The notes beneath the pieces were generated by a model, which was not told the DNA's origin, did no database searches, and saw only the letters and a program-made list of their open reading frames with translations. 59,099 nt of DNA. Source: Pseudomonadota bacterium. Lineage in GTDB: Bacteria; Pseudomonadota; Gammaproteobacteria; Burkholderiales; Burkholderiaceae_C. The stretch spans positions 1-59,099 of the forward strand of contig JAKAZQ010000015.1 in the NCBI GenBank assembly GCA_021815805.1, written 5' to 3'. This document shows, one piece after another, positions 49,938 to 59,099 of this stretch. How positions within the stretch are numbered: the first letter of the stretch is position 1; the number at the start of each line of letters is the position of its first letter. Both the position numbers and the translations under genes were made by a program.

Positions 49938-51350
49938 TCAGAGCTTGCCGTAGGAGTGCAGCCCCGACAGGAACATGTTCACGCCCAGGAACGCGAAGGT
50001 GGTGACCAGCAGCCCGGTCAGCGCCCACCATGCGGCGACCTGCCCGCGCAGGCCCTTGATCAGGCGCATGTGCAGCCAGGCGGCGTAGTTCAGCCAGACG
50101 ATCAGCGCCCAGGTCTCCTTCGGGTCCCAGCTCCAGTAGCCGCCCCAGGCCTGCGCCGCCCACAGCGCGCCGAGGATGGTGGCGATGGTGAAGAAGGTGA
50201 AGCCGATGGCGATGGACTTGTACATCACGTCGTCCATCACCTCCAGCGACGGCAGTTGGGCGGCGATGCGCCGGCGGCCGTACAGGATACCGGCGACGGC
50301 GAGCGCCGACACCCCGGCGAACACGCCCCAGTACTCGGAGATGCCGCCCCTGCGGAACACCAGGGGCTCGAAGAACATGACGAAGCCCAGCACCCACAGC
50401 GGGGTCAGCTTCCACCACGAGGTCTCCTCGCCGTTGATCTTCACCAGGTAGGCGAAGCCGATCATCGCCGAGATCGCGAAGCAGCCGTAGCCGACGAAAT
50501 TCGCCGGCACGTGCAGCTTCATCCACCAGCTCTGCAGCGCCGGCACCAGCGGCTCGATGGCGTAGGCGCCCTGCACCAGGCTGTACCAGAGCAGGAAGCC
50601 GACGGCGGCGCTGACCACCAGCATGGCGAAGGCACCCATCGCGCGCGTGCGGTACTTGTGCTCCATGAACAGGTACAGCGTGGTGGTGAGCCAGGAGAAC
50701 AGCACAAACACTTCGTACAGGTTCGACAGCGGGATATGCCCCACGTCGGGGCCGACCAGGTAGCTCTCGAACCAGCGCATCATGGTGCCGGTCAGCGCCA
50801 TGGTGACGCCGACCCAGGCCAGGCGGGAGCCGAAGTACTGCGCGAAATTCGACTGCCAGCCCCGCGCATCGCGCAGCGGCGCGCCGTTCGCAGTGGCCGG
50901 GCCGCCCGTGAACATGCCCACCCAGTAGCTGGCGGTGGACAGGAAGAACAGGAACGCCATCCAGAGGATCGCGGTCTGGCTGGACAGGAAGAACTTGAGC
51001 AGGAATTCCTGATCCCCGCGCGCCAGCACGGGCACGCCGCCGGGGCCGTAGTACTGGCTGATGCCGAGCAGCGACAGCGCACCCACCGCGATCGCCAGGT
51101 TCTTCAGCGCCGTCCAGCCCCAGCCGAACAGCAGCAGGGAGGTCGTCGCGCCGAGAAAGATCAGCTGGACCCAGTACCCCATGGCGGCGCCGAAACGGTG
51201 CAGCACGTAGGCGTCGGTGGCGAGGATCAACGCCAGGAACACCCAGTCGTAGGCGGTGCGGCGGCGCAGGTAGCCCAGCGGGCCGGAACGATGCGATTCT
51301 TGCTGCGCATCGCCGAACTCCATGACCCCATGTTTGCTTGTCAGTTCCAT
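49938..51350 (-). CDS. ccsB: Cytochrome c biogenesis protein CcsB (system II)
   Basis: A 470-residue multi-helix protein that, with ResB, carries heme outward and attaches it to CxxCH apocytochromes. The tryptophan-rich WWD domain is GGYWSWDPKETWALIVWLNY near the C-terminus. External histidines lie in HIPLSNLYEVFVLFSWL and LNYAAWLHMRLIKG. The long N-terminal part includes the extra helices seen in betaproteobacterial forms. It lies 14 bases after resB and is closed by a clear terminator. Confidence 0.93.
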   Translation of the reverse strand: MELTSKHGVMEFGDAQQESHRSGPLGYLRRRTAYDWVFLALILATDAYVLHRFGAAMGYWVQLIFLGATTSLLLFGWGWTALKNLAIAVGALSLLGISQYYGPGGVPVLARGDQEFLLKFFLSSQTAILWMAFLFFLSTASYWVGMFTGGPATANGAPLRDARGWQSNFAQYFGSRLAWVGVTMALTGTMMRWFESYLVGPDVGHIPLSNLYEVFVLFSWLTTTLYLFMEHKYRTRAMGAFAMLVVSAAVGFLLWYSLVQGAYAIEPLVPALQSWWMKLHVPANFVGYGCFAISAMIGFAYLVKINGEETSWWKLTPLWVLGFVMFFEPLVFRRGGISEYWGVFAGVSALAVAGILYGRRRIAAQLPSLEVMDDVMYKSIAIGFTFFTIATILGALWAAQAWGGYWSWDPKETWALIVWLNYAAWLHMRLIKGLRGQVAAWWALTGLLVTTFAFLGVNMFLSGLHSYGKL

Positions 51351-51364
51351 CGCTTGGGTCCCTC

Positions 51365-53542
51365 TCAGGTTGGGTCGGCGGTACCCGCGGACGGTCTGTC
51401 CGCGGCTTGCAGGACGGCGTCCCGCAGTGCGCCGAATTCACGCTCAAAATCGATTGTGCGCCGATTCGTACTCATCGCCATGATCGTACGGCTGGCGTTC
51501 TCGCCCTCGTCCTTGACCAGGAACCAGGCCCTGCGCTCGCGGATGTACAGCATCGCGAACACGCCGAGGATGAGCAGCCCGGCGCCCAGATAGACGATGG
51601 TCTTGCCCGGCGCCCGGGCGACCTGGAACACGCTGGCCTCGACCTGCTGGAAGTGGGTCAGCTGCAGGTACAGCGGCGCGGGATAGAAGGTGGCGTCCGA
51701 CAGCGCCAGCACCGCGGCGTTGAAAAACCGCTGGTTTGCCTTGTCCGCCTTGGCCGGCGGCAGGCCGCCCTGCGCGCGCGCCACCTGCCACAGCTGCCAC
51801 AGGGTGCCGTTGAGCACGTCGATGAACACCTTGGACGCCTTCGCCAGCTGATCCTTCGGCACGTTGCGTTCGAGGAACTCGGCCATCGCCGGCAGCCCGC
51901 CCGGCGACTGCAGCAGCGGCTTGCCGGTATCCGGATCCCGCGGGATCACGCCGGCGAACACGTCCAGCGTGCGCCCGGCGGTCTCGCGCAACTGCGCTAT
52001 CAGCTTGGGCGACGTGTTCGCGGGCAGGGCTTCGCGGATGTAGGCGTCGACCGCGCGCTGGCGCAACGCGGGGTTGTGCAGCGCCGCGCGCAGGCGCATC
52101 CAGCCGTCGATGCTGTCGTCGGCGTCGGCCGGGATGCGCAGATAGTGATAGCTGCCGCCGACCTCGCTGCGCTCGCCGGCGACGAACATGCGCATGCCGC
52201 CGAGGTCGATGGGCAGCATGTAGTTGAAGAACTCATGCGCCTGCCCGGACGCGTCGCGCAGCTTGTAGATCACCGCGGGCCCGACATTGGTCGGGTGCGC
52301 CGACGGACTGTCGTTGACGGCCGCGCCGAGGTGCTTGTCGAAGGAGCCGAGCAGGCCGCCGGACTTGGCGGCGCCGTCCGCGGCGCGCTGCGTGGCGGCG
52401 TGCAGGTTCTCCACGTTGATGGGCCGGAAATTGGTCAGCTCCAGGCGCAGGCTCTGTTGCCCGTCGCTGAGCTGGCGCGAACTGCCGACATCCCCCTTCA
52501 GGTCGAAGGGCTTGTCGCCGGCGCCCTGCATCGGCCAGGCCTTGAATTGCAGGTGCGAGCCGCCGTCGTCGAAGCCCGACTGGAAGATGGTCACGCCATC
52601 GTAGGTCAGCGGCGCGTTGACCTCGACCGTGGCGGGAAAGGTCTTGTGCTTGCGCGGGTCGGTGATCAGCACCTGGCTCTTGAACAGCCGCGGCATCCCG
52701 GTGGAGTAGTAGTCCACCGTGAACTTCTTCAGCGTGATGCTGAACGGCAGCGGCTGCAGCACCGAGCCGTCGCCGATGGTCAGCACCGCGGTGTTCGAGG
52801 TGTCGCCCTCGGGCAGTTGCAGGTTGCCGCGGAACGTCGGGTTGCGCGGCGACAGGATGTACTGCTTCGGCACCTGCGAGATCTGCATGTTGGTGGTCAG
52901 CAGTTTCTTGCCGGTCAGCAGCATCTGCAGCCGGATCATCAGGTCGCCGTCCAGCAGGCCGCCGATGCAGATGAGCACGAAGGCGCTGTGCGCCAGGATG
53001 TATCCCATGCGATGCAGGCCGCCCTTCTTCGCCGCCACCAGGGTGCCGGCGTCGGTCTGCTGCACGCGCATGCGCCAGCCGCGCGCGCGCAGGCGCGATT
53101 GCACGCGCTGCACCATCTGCTCGCGCGACAACGGCAACGCACCCTCGGCGCGGTCGCGCAGCGCGCGCAGCGCCTGCTCGCGCACGTGGGTCTTGTAGCT
53201 GCGCAGGTCGGCGATGATCTTGGGCGTGTTGCGCACCAGGCACAACGTGGTCGAAACCACCAGCACGCCCATGATCAGCAGGAACCACCAGGAACTGTAG
53301 ACGTTGAACAGATCCAGGCGATGGAACACCGCGCTCCAGAACGGGCCGAACTGATCGACGTAGTTGTTCAGCGGCTCGCCCTGCTGCAGCACGGTGCCGA
53401 TGATGCTGGCGATGGCCACCACGACCAGCAGGGAGATCGCGAAACGCATCGACGACAGCAGTTCCACCGAACTGCGCCACAGGCGCGAACCGCGGCGCAG
53501 TTGCAGGCCGGAGGTGCTGAGAGTCGTGAAAGTGGAGGACAT
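51365..53542 (-). CDS. resB: Cytochrome c biogenesis protein ResB (Ccs1)
   Basis: A 725-residue partner of CcsB. The first helices hold SVELLSSMRFAISLLVVVAI and SWWFLLIMGVLVVSTTLCLV; a third follows HRMGYILAHSAFVLICIGG; a periplasmic domain of some 450 residues comes before the last helix (YLGAGLLILGVFAMLYIRER). This is the normal ResB plan. No cytochrome c gene precedes it. Confidence 0.92.
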   Translation of the reverse strand: MSSTFTTLSTSGLQLRRGSRLWRSSVELLSSMRFAISLLVVVAIASIIGTVLQQGEPLNNYVDQFGPFWSAVFHRLDLFNVYSSWWFLLIMGVLVVSTTLCLVRNTPKIIADLRSYKTHVREQALRALRDRAEGALPLSREQMVQRVQSRLRARGWRMRVQQTDAGTLVAAKKGGLHRMGYILAHSAFVLICIGGLLDGDLMIRLQMLLTGKKLLTTNMQISQVPKQYILSPRNPTFRGNLQLPEGDTSNTAVLTIGDGSVLQPLPFSITLKKFTVDYYSTGMPRLFKSQVLITDPRKHKTFPATVEVNAPLTYDGVTIFQSGFDDGGSHLQFKAWPMQGAGDKPFDLKGDVGSSRQLSDGQQSLRLELTNFRPINVENLHAATQRAADGAAKSGGLLGSFDKHLGAAVNDSPSAHPTNVGPAVIYKLRDASGQAHEFFNYMLPIDLGGMRMFVAGERSEVGGSYHYLRIPADADDSIDGWMRLRAALHNPALRQRAVDAYIREALPANTSPKLIAQLRETAGRTLDVFAGVIPRDPDTGKPLLQSPGGLPAMAEFLERNVPKDQLAKASKVFIDVLNGTLWQLWQVARAQGGLPPAKADKANQRFFNAAVLALSDATFYPAPLYLQLTHFQQVEASVFQVARAPGKTIVYLGAGLLILGVFAMLYIRERRAWFLVKDEGENASRTIMAMSTNRRTIDFEREFGALRDAVLQAADRPSAGTADPT

Positions 53543-53978
53543 GGAATGCCGTTGGAAAACCGCGCGTCGCGCTTACAGCGGGCAGCGCGGCTAGCGGCGC
53601 ACGAAGCCGCGGGCCGCCCGACGCGAAGCCGCGCCGCAAGCGCCGCGCCGGCCGCTGGCGGAAGCGACGGGCGACGGCCTGTCGGCCTTCTCGGGACATA
53701 CCCTGGCATGTATTTTCCAGGTTCCCGGAACACGGTTTCGAACGCCTTGATCCGCCCGCGGCAATATAGCAAACCCGCGATCAGCGCGTGGTAACGAAGA
53801 CTGCCATTGCAACACATCGGCGGGTCCGCGCCGCCGCCTGGCGCCGCGCGCGAGCGACACCGCCGGGCGGCCGCAGACACGAATACGTCGGGCAAGACTC
53901 ATGGGGGACATCGCACCTGCGCAAGCGCCCCGGCAGCGCGGGGCTAAGATGCCGCATACTAGCGACATATAAGTGACC
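53543..53978. promoter_or_regulatory. Divergent control region between resB and engB
   Basis: This 436-base gap holds no convincing gene: no reading frame shows CxxCH or a signal peptide. On the minus strand TGC-TATATT (53771-53763) is a good extended -10 for resB, leaving a leader of about 215 bases. On the plus strand TAAGAT and CATACT lie within 35 bases of engB but lack a clear -35. Confidence 0.4.
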
Positions 53979-54704
53979 ATGCATATGGGGAATTCCAGCA
54001 ACCCGGCGCCGGACACCAGCGTGCTGCTGCAGTCGGCGCGCTTTTTCACCACCGCGGCGGAGTTGCGGCAGCTGCCCGACAGCGCGTGGCCCGAAGTCGC
54101 GTTCGTCGGGCGATCCAACGCCGGCAAGTCGAGCGCGATCAACGTGCTGTGCGGCCAGCGGCGGCTGGCGTTCTCGTCCAAGACCCCGGGTCGCACGCAG
54201 CACATCAACCTGTTCGCGGTCGGCACCGGCGACGTCATCCGCGGCATGCTGGCCGACCTGCCCGGCTACGGCTACGCCTCCGTGCCGCTGGCGACCAAGC
54301 AGCGCTGGGAGCGCTTCATCGCGCAATACCTGGCCGAACGCCGCCAGCTCGTCGGATTGATCCTCATCGCCGACAGCCGCCAGGGCCTGACGCCGCTGGA
54401 CTGGACCCTGCTGCGCTACTTCGCGCCCGCCGGACTGCCGGTGCACGTGCTGCTCACCAAGGCCGACAAGCTGTCGCGCAACCAGCAACTGCGGCAGGCG
54501 CAGGCCGTGCGCGACGACCTGCAGCGCAACGCCGCGCGTGCCGGGCTGCTGGCACCGGCGTCGGTGCAGCTGTTCTCGGCCACCGCGCGCCTCGGCCTCG
54601 GCGAGGCCAGCTACCTGATCAAGGACTGGCTGAGCCGTGCGCCGCAAGCCGACGAGCCCGCGGCGCATCACCCCGGAGCCGACGCGGGCGACACCCAGCC
54701 GTGA
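53979..54704 (+). CDS. engB: Ribosome biogenesis GTPase EngB (YihA/YsxC)
   Basis: A 241-residue GTPase needed for late large-subunit assembly. G1 is FVGRSNAGKSSAIN, G2 the SSKTPGRTQ threonine region, G3 LADLPGYGYA, G4 VLLTKADKLS. Start choice is open: GTG 53973, ATG 53979 and ATG 53985 are in frame and none has a clear ribosome site; family members start close to ARFFTTAAELRQLP. The acidic tail (ADEPAAHHPGADAGD) is not conserved. Its stop overlaps the next gene as GTGA. Confidence 0.93.
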   Translation: MHMGNSSNPAPDTSVLLQSARFFTTAAELRQLPDSAWPEVAFVGRSNAGKSSAINVLCGQRRLAFSSKTPGRTQHINLFAVGTGDVIRGMLADLPGYGYASVPLATKQRWERFIAQYLAERRQLVGLILIADSRQGLTPLDWTLLRYFAPAGLPVHVLLTKADKLSRNQQLRQAQAVRDDLQRNAARAGLLAPASVQLFSATARLGLGEASYLIKDWLSRAPQADEPAAHHPGADAGDTQP

Positions 54705-55336
54705 GCATCCTGGCGACGCGGGCGCCGCCGCCGTGGTACCTCGGCGGCGTGGTGCTCGCGGCCGTCGCGCTGCTGCTGGCCTGCGCAGCGGAGTTCGTGC
54801 TCTTCGGCATCGGCCTCGAGTTGCGGCCGGACGTGCAGTGGTCGCTGGGCACGGCGCTGGTCGCGGCGCTCGGCGCGATCGCCGCGCTGCGGCTTCGCGG
54901 CGCGCTATCGCTGTGGCTGCTGGCCGTCTCGGCGGCCATGGTGCTGCAGGCGCCCCGCCTGGTGGCCCGCCACCAGGCCGAGCTGCGCACGTGGGCGCGC
55001 CAGCAGGCGCTGCGCGAGCGCCGCGAACTGCTGCGGCAGGCCGAACGCCTGCCCTGCACGAATGGCGACATCGCGGTCATCGACCCCGGTTCCGGCGACG
55101 GCCGCGGCAACCGCCAGCTGGTGGTGGTGCCGAAGCACCCGGCGTCGCGGCCGGCCTACCTGGCGCAGAGCGACCCCGCGCCCGGGGGCGGCCGCCCGAG
55201 CCTAGCCGGCATCGCCGCCTACATCGCGCAGCATGGCGATTGCGGCAACGCGCGCTACCCGTCGCTGCTCGACGCGACGCGGGCACTGCAGCGCGACTAC
55301 GACCGCCTGCACCCGCCGACATCGGTGGCGCGCTGA
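54701..55336 (+). CDS. Unrecognised membrane protein coupled to engB
   Basis: A 211-residue protein starting with GTG inside the engB stop (GTGA). I do not recognise it. Three hydrophobic segments (about 12-33, 44-60, 65-82) precede a soluble part with a basic helix (ARHQAELRTWARQQALRERR), the segment NGDIAVIDPGSGDGRGN and RQLVVVPKHPASRPAYLAQS, then two cysteines (in LPCTNGD and HGDCGNARYPS). Codon use matches its neighbours. The soluble part probably faces the periplasm. Function unknown. Confidence 0.6.
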   Translation: MSILATRAPPPWYLGGVVLAAVALLLACAAEFVLFGIGLELRPDVQWSLGTALVAALGAIAALRLRGALSLWLLAVSAAMVLQAPRLVARHQAELRTWARQQALRERRELLRQAERLPCTNGDIAVIDPGSGDGRGNRQLVVVPKHPASRPAYLAQSDPAPGGGRPSLAGIAAYIAQHGDCGNARYPSLLDATRALQRDYDRLHPPTSVAR

Positions 55337-55435
55337 GCCCGGCGATCGCGGCGACGCCGCGGGGCGGGCTGCGCGGCCGATCCCCACCCGCTGCCGGCAC
55401 CGCGCAGCTCTGCGACGCATTGCGGCGCCGCAAAG

Positions 55436-55470
55436 CAGGAGGGCCCGCGCAAAACGCGCGGGCCCTCCTG
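55436..55470. terminator. Strong terminator hairpin downstream of groEL
   Basis: A 15-bp perfect stem (left arm CAGGAGGGCCCGCGC) with loop AAAAC, between the convergent gene at 54701 and groEL. In the groEL transcript it is followed by CTTTG, a weak U-run. It probably stops both transcripts. Confidence 0.65.
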
Positions 55471-55524
55471 CATGGCACGGACGGGCGCTGCCGGAGCCGA
55501 GGCCCCGGCGGCGCCCTGCGGACA

Positions 55525-57499
<1,975 letters not shown>

Positions 57500-57612
57500 G
57501 AAAGTGACTCCTGTGGAGGAATTCGGGGTTTGAACCGTGTTGTCGAACGCACGCCGCGCCCCTGGCGGAGCGCGGCAGTCGAGCGCCGTACGGTGCGCGC
57601 GGCACCTTCTCA

Positions 57613-57639
57613 CTAGCACTCAACGGTTGCGAGTGCTAA
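57613..57639 (-). promoter_or_regulatory. CIRCE operator for HrcA
   Basis: TTAGCACTC, nine bases, GAGTGCTAG on the minus strand: the full CIRCE consensus except one outermost base. It lies directly after the -10 box and spans the likely transcription start, where HrcA would block groES-groEL transcription until heat shock. Confidence 0.92.
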
Positions 57640-57666
57640 TTGTAGGGGCGGGTTGCCGGATTTCAA
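57639..57666 (-). promoter_or_regulatory. Sigma70 promoter of groES-groEL
   Basis: TTGAAA (minus strand, 57666-57661), a 16-base spacer, then TACAAT (57644-57639); five of six matches in each. The -10 overlaps the first base of CIRCE. No sigma32-type sequence was seen. Confidence 0.75.
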
Positions 57667-57820
57667 GACCCAATGCCGAGACACGGCGGCCTCTGGACAC
57701 CTTGCACTCGCTGTTGAACCTGGCATGAACGCCCGGCAGGCGGTTCGAGGCCACCACACGCTTGGAGCTCGGCCATCGGATCTCCATCGAGGCGGTCCAG
57801 GAGAGCCTGGGCGCGCTGCC

Positions 57821-57991
57821 TGTCGCAAGCGCAAGCGCACCGCCGAACCACCCAACGGATGGATCAACAGTGTGCCGGGGTTCCGCCCATTCAGCCTGCG
57901 CGGCCTGCAGCGTGTGCGCGCCGCGTGGAAACTCGTCTGCGCGGCGATGAACTTGCGGCGAATGGCCTCGCTGCTTCCCGCCTCGCGCAAC
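57821..57991 (+). pseudogene. Transposase C-terminal relic (IS1182/IS5-like)
   Basis: One plus-strand frame reads CRKRKRTAEPPNGWINSVPG then FRPFSLRGLQRVRAAWKLVC and AAMNLRRMASL. This matches the end of IS1182/IS5-superfamily transposases (R-R-R-x-VEP-FG-IK…GFR-F-LRGL-KV-xEW-LVC-AHNL), including the final catalytic glutamate. No D-D part or terminal inverted repeats are found, and the frame runs on without an expected stop. It is a decayed fragment. The rest of the 522-base gap (57640-58161) shows nothing else I recognise. Confidence 0.6.
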
Positions 57992-58161
57992 GTGCGCCGA
58001 GGCCGCGCTCTGGGGGCGTCCGGTGTCCCATCATGTCGGGTGCGCCGAAAAATCAGCGCACCGCCCCAGAACCAGCGCGCCCGAACGCCTTCACGGATTT
58101 CTGCCGCCCACTCGCCCAGGCGCGCCGGCTGCCGGCGCGGCCGGAGCCGGCGCTGCCTGCC

Positions 58162-58872
58162 TCAGAGCAGGTTGCCGATGTTGTGCACCAACTGGGCCTG
58201 CAGCGTTGGCAGGGCTTCGGGGAACTTCAGGTTGGTGCGGTTGGCCGTCGAGACGAGGCGGTTGTGGAACAGGTCCCAGCCCTGGTTGGCTTGGTTGCGC
58301 GGATCGCGCTCGCCGACCTGCACGTCGGTGATGGCGGTGTAGGTGACGTTCTTCACCACGGCATCGGCGACGAGACCGACCGCGGAGCCGATGAGCGCCG
58401 CACCGAGTGCCGCCGAGGTGCGGCTGTTCGCACTGCCGCCGGCCAGCGCGGCCCCCGCCAGGGCGCCGACGGCCGCGCCGCCGGCCGCGCTCTGCGTCGC
58501 GTTGTTGGAGGCCGACTTGTTCTGGATGCCCACGCTTTCCACGGTGATCTGGATGAGGAAGTGCGCATTGCTGAAGGGGACGATACGGTAGCCATGCTGG
58601 GTCAGCGTGGCGTCGATCTCCTGCTCCAGGGCGCTGGAGCCGATCTTCTTGTCCGAGGCATTGCGGAAGGACACGTAGACCGTCTTCAGCGACGGATCGG
58701 TAGGCAGGAAACGGTGAACCGGCTGCGTCCATACCGATTGCACGACCAGGTTCTTGTGCGCGAATCCGGTCTGCGTGGCGGCGCAACCGCCGAGTGCGAA
58801 GGCTCCTGCGGCGAGCGACAGCGCGAGCAGGGTGCGGTTCCAGGGGCTGGAGGGGTGATGCGCTTGGTTCAT
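58162..58872 (-). CDS. traT: TraT-like outer-membrane lipoprotein
   Basis: A 236-residue lipoprotein; lipobox ALGGC with Cys30. The mature part has the TraT pattern: KNLVVQSVWTQPVHRFLPTD, KTVYVSFRNASDKKIGSSAL, TLTQHGYRIVPFSNAHFLIQ, a glycine/alanine-rich membrane stretch (AAVGALAGAALAGGS) and the VADAVVKNVTYTAITDVQVG region. TraT blocks conjugation between like cells and aids serum resistance on F-like plasmids; chromosomal relatives exist with unclear roles. A transposase relic lies next to it. No tra genes are in view. Confidence 0.82.
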   Translation of the reverse strand: MNQAHHPSSPWNRTLLALSLAAGAFALGGCAATQTGFAHKNLVVQSVWTQPVHRFLPTDPSLKTVYVSFRNASDKKIGSSALEQEIDATLTQHGYRIVPFSNAHFLIQITVESVGIQNKSASNNATQSAAGGAAVGALAGAALAGGSANSRTSAALGAALIGSAVGLVADAVVKNVTYTAITDVQVGERDPRNQANQGWDLFHNRLVSTANRTNLKFPEALPTLQAQLVHNIGNLL

Positions 58873-58936
58873 TGTGTACCTTCGGAAGGAGGTAGGAGTC
58901 TTGCTGGAATGGAAAACCCGGGCCGTCCCGGCGCCC

Positions 58937-59099
58937 TCACTGCGCTGGCGATCGCTGTTGCAGCGCGGGGTTCTCGGCCGCCGGGGCCACCGCGTTGGGG
59001 GTGCTCCCGAGGTCGCTCAGGCCGCTATCGACGCGGTTCGCCTCGTAGCTGCTGGCGCTCCCGGGCTGGTCCATCGCGGTGGCGCCGAGCATTTTGTCG
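58937..59099 (-). CDS. Unidentified protein, C-terminal 53 residues (runs off window)
   Basis: The visible end reads MLGATAMDQPGSASSYEANR, then a low-complexity Ser/Pro/Ala/Asn tail ending RSPAQ. It lies 64 bases upstream of traT on the same strand and could be cotranscribed. No family is recognisable from this part. Codon use looks like that of real genes here. Confidence 0.45.
   Translation of the reverse strand, partial: DKMLGATAMDQPGSASSYEANRVDSGLSDLGSTPNAVAPAAENPALQQRSPAQ

Noticed and set aside
51338..53794. 818-residue plus-strand ORF
   Set aside because: Antisense to resB, with Gln/His/Arg-rich composition; resB has the expected family plan.
53368..53895. 175-residue minus-strand ORF as a missing cytochrome c
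   Set aside because: No CxxCH and no signal peptide; its second half is a shadow of resB.

Overview
The window is GC-rich (roughly 70% by eye), densely coded chromosomal DNA from a betaproteobacterium, most likely a Burkholderiales member. The evidence is gene order and content: dusB-fis-purH-ruvC, pilMNOPQ-aroK-aroB-dgt, cyaY/lptM-lysA, resB-ccsB (system II cytochrome c maturation) next to engB, msrPQ, the RuvC variant and a long-form LeuA. No tRNA, rRNA or CRISPR array was seen. Very long opposite-strand ORFs are high-GC shadows and are left out.

Layout. (1) 1-7764, minus strand: a six-gene glycan locus in which every junction overlaps: two paralogous membrane proteins resembling TMTC/GT-C glycosyltransferases, a GT2 polyprenyl-type glycosyltransferase and three GT4 glycosyltransferases, the last cut by the window edge. 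(2) 7916-23493: a leucine/isovalerate catabolic region: isovaleryl-CoA dehydrogenase, then (after a minus-strand aminotransferase plus TylF-like methyltransferase) aceK, a thiolase translationally coupled to it, a DsbA-fold isomerase, an acyl-CoA synthetase, methylcrotonyl-CoA carboxylase beta, biotin synthase, methylcrotonyl-CoA carboxylase alpha, a GhrA-like reductase and HMG-CoA lyase. The methylglutaconyl-CoA hydratase (liuC) is missing and bioB lies between the two carboxylase subunit genes. (3) 23595-31751: dusB, fis, purH, ruvC, leuA with a possible leader, fabA (minus), ruvAB. (4) 31788-37712, minus: a relic of a short-chain dehydrogenase, a histidine phosphatase, and a MarR-controlled tripartite EmrAB/OMP efflux operon with a perfect palindromic operator. 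(5) 37782-45851, minus: the type IV pilus assembly operon pilMNOPQ followed by aroK, aroB and a dGTPase-like gene. (6) 46127-53542: frataxin, LptM lipoprotein, diaminopimelate decarboxylase, the periplasmic methionine sulfoxide reductase pair MsrPQ, and CcsB/ResB. (7) 53979-59099: EngB GTPase coupled to an unrecognised membrane protein, groES-groEL under a clear CIRCE/sigma70 control region, a transposase relic, a chromosomal TraT-like lipoprotein and an unidentified partial gene.

How the parts work together. The catabolic block would take isovaleryl-CoA to acetyl-CoA plus acetoacetate; biotin synthase supplies the cofactor that the carboxylase needs, and AceK sets the split between the TCA cycle and the glyoxylate shunt that acetyl-CoA-yielding substrates demand. 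The most open questions are the function of the tandem TMTC-like proteins, the origin of the aminotransferase-tail relic beside the methyltransferase, the control region before leuA, the 32-bp perfect palindrome between pilQ and aroK, and the gene coupled to engB.
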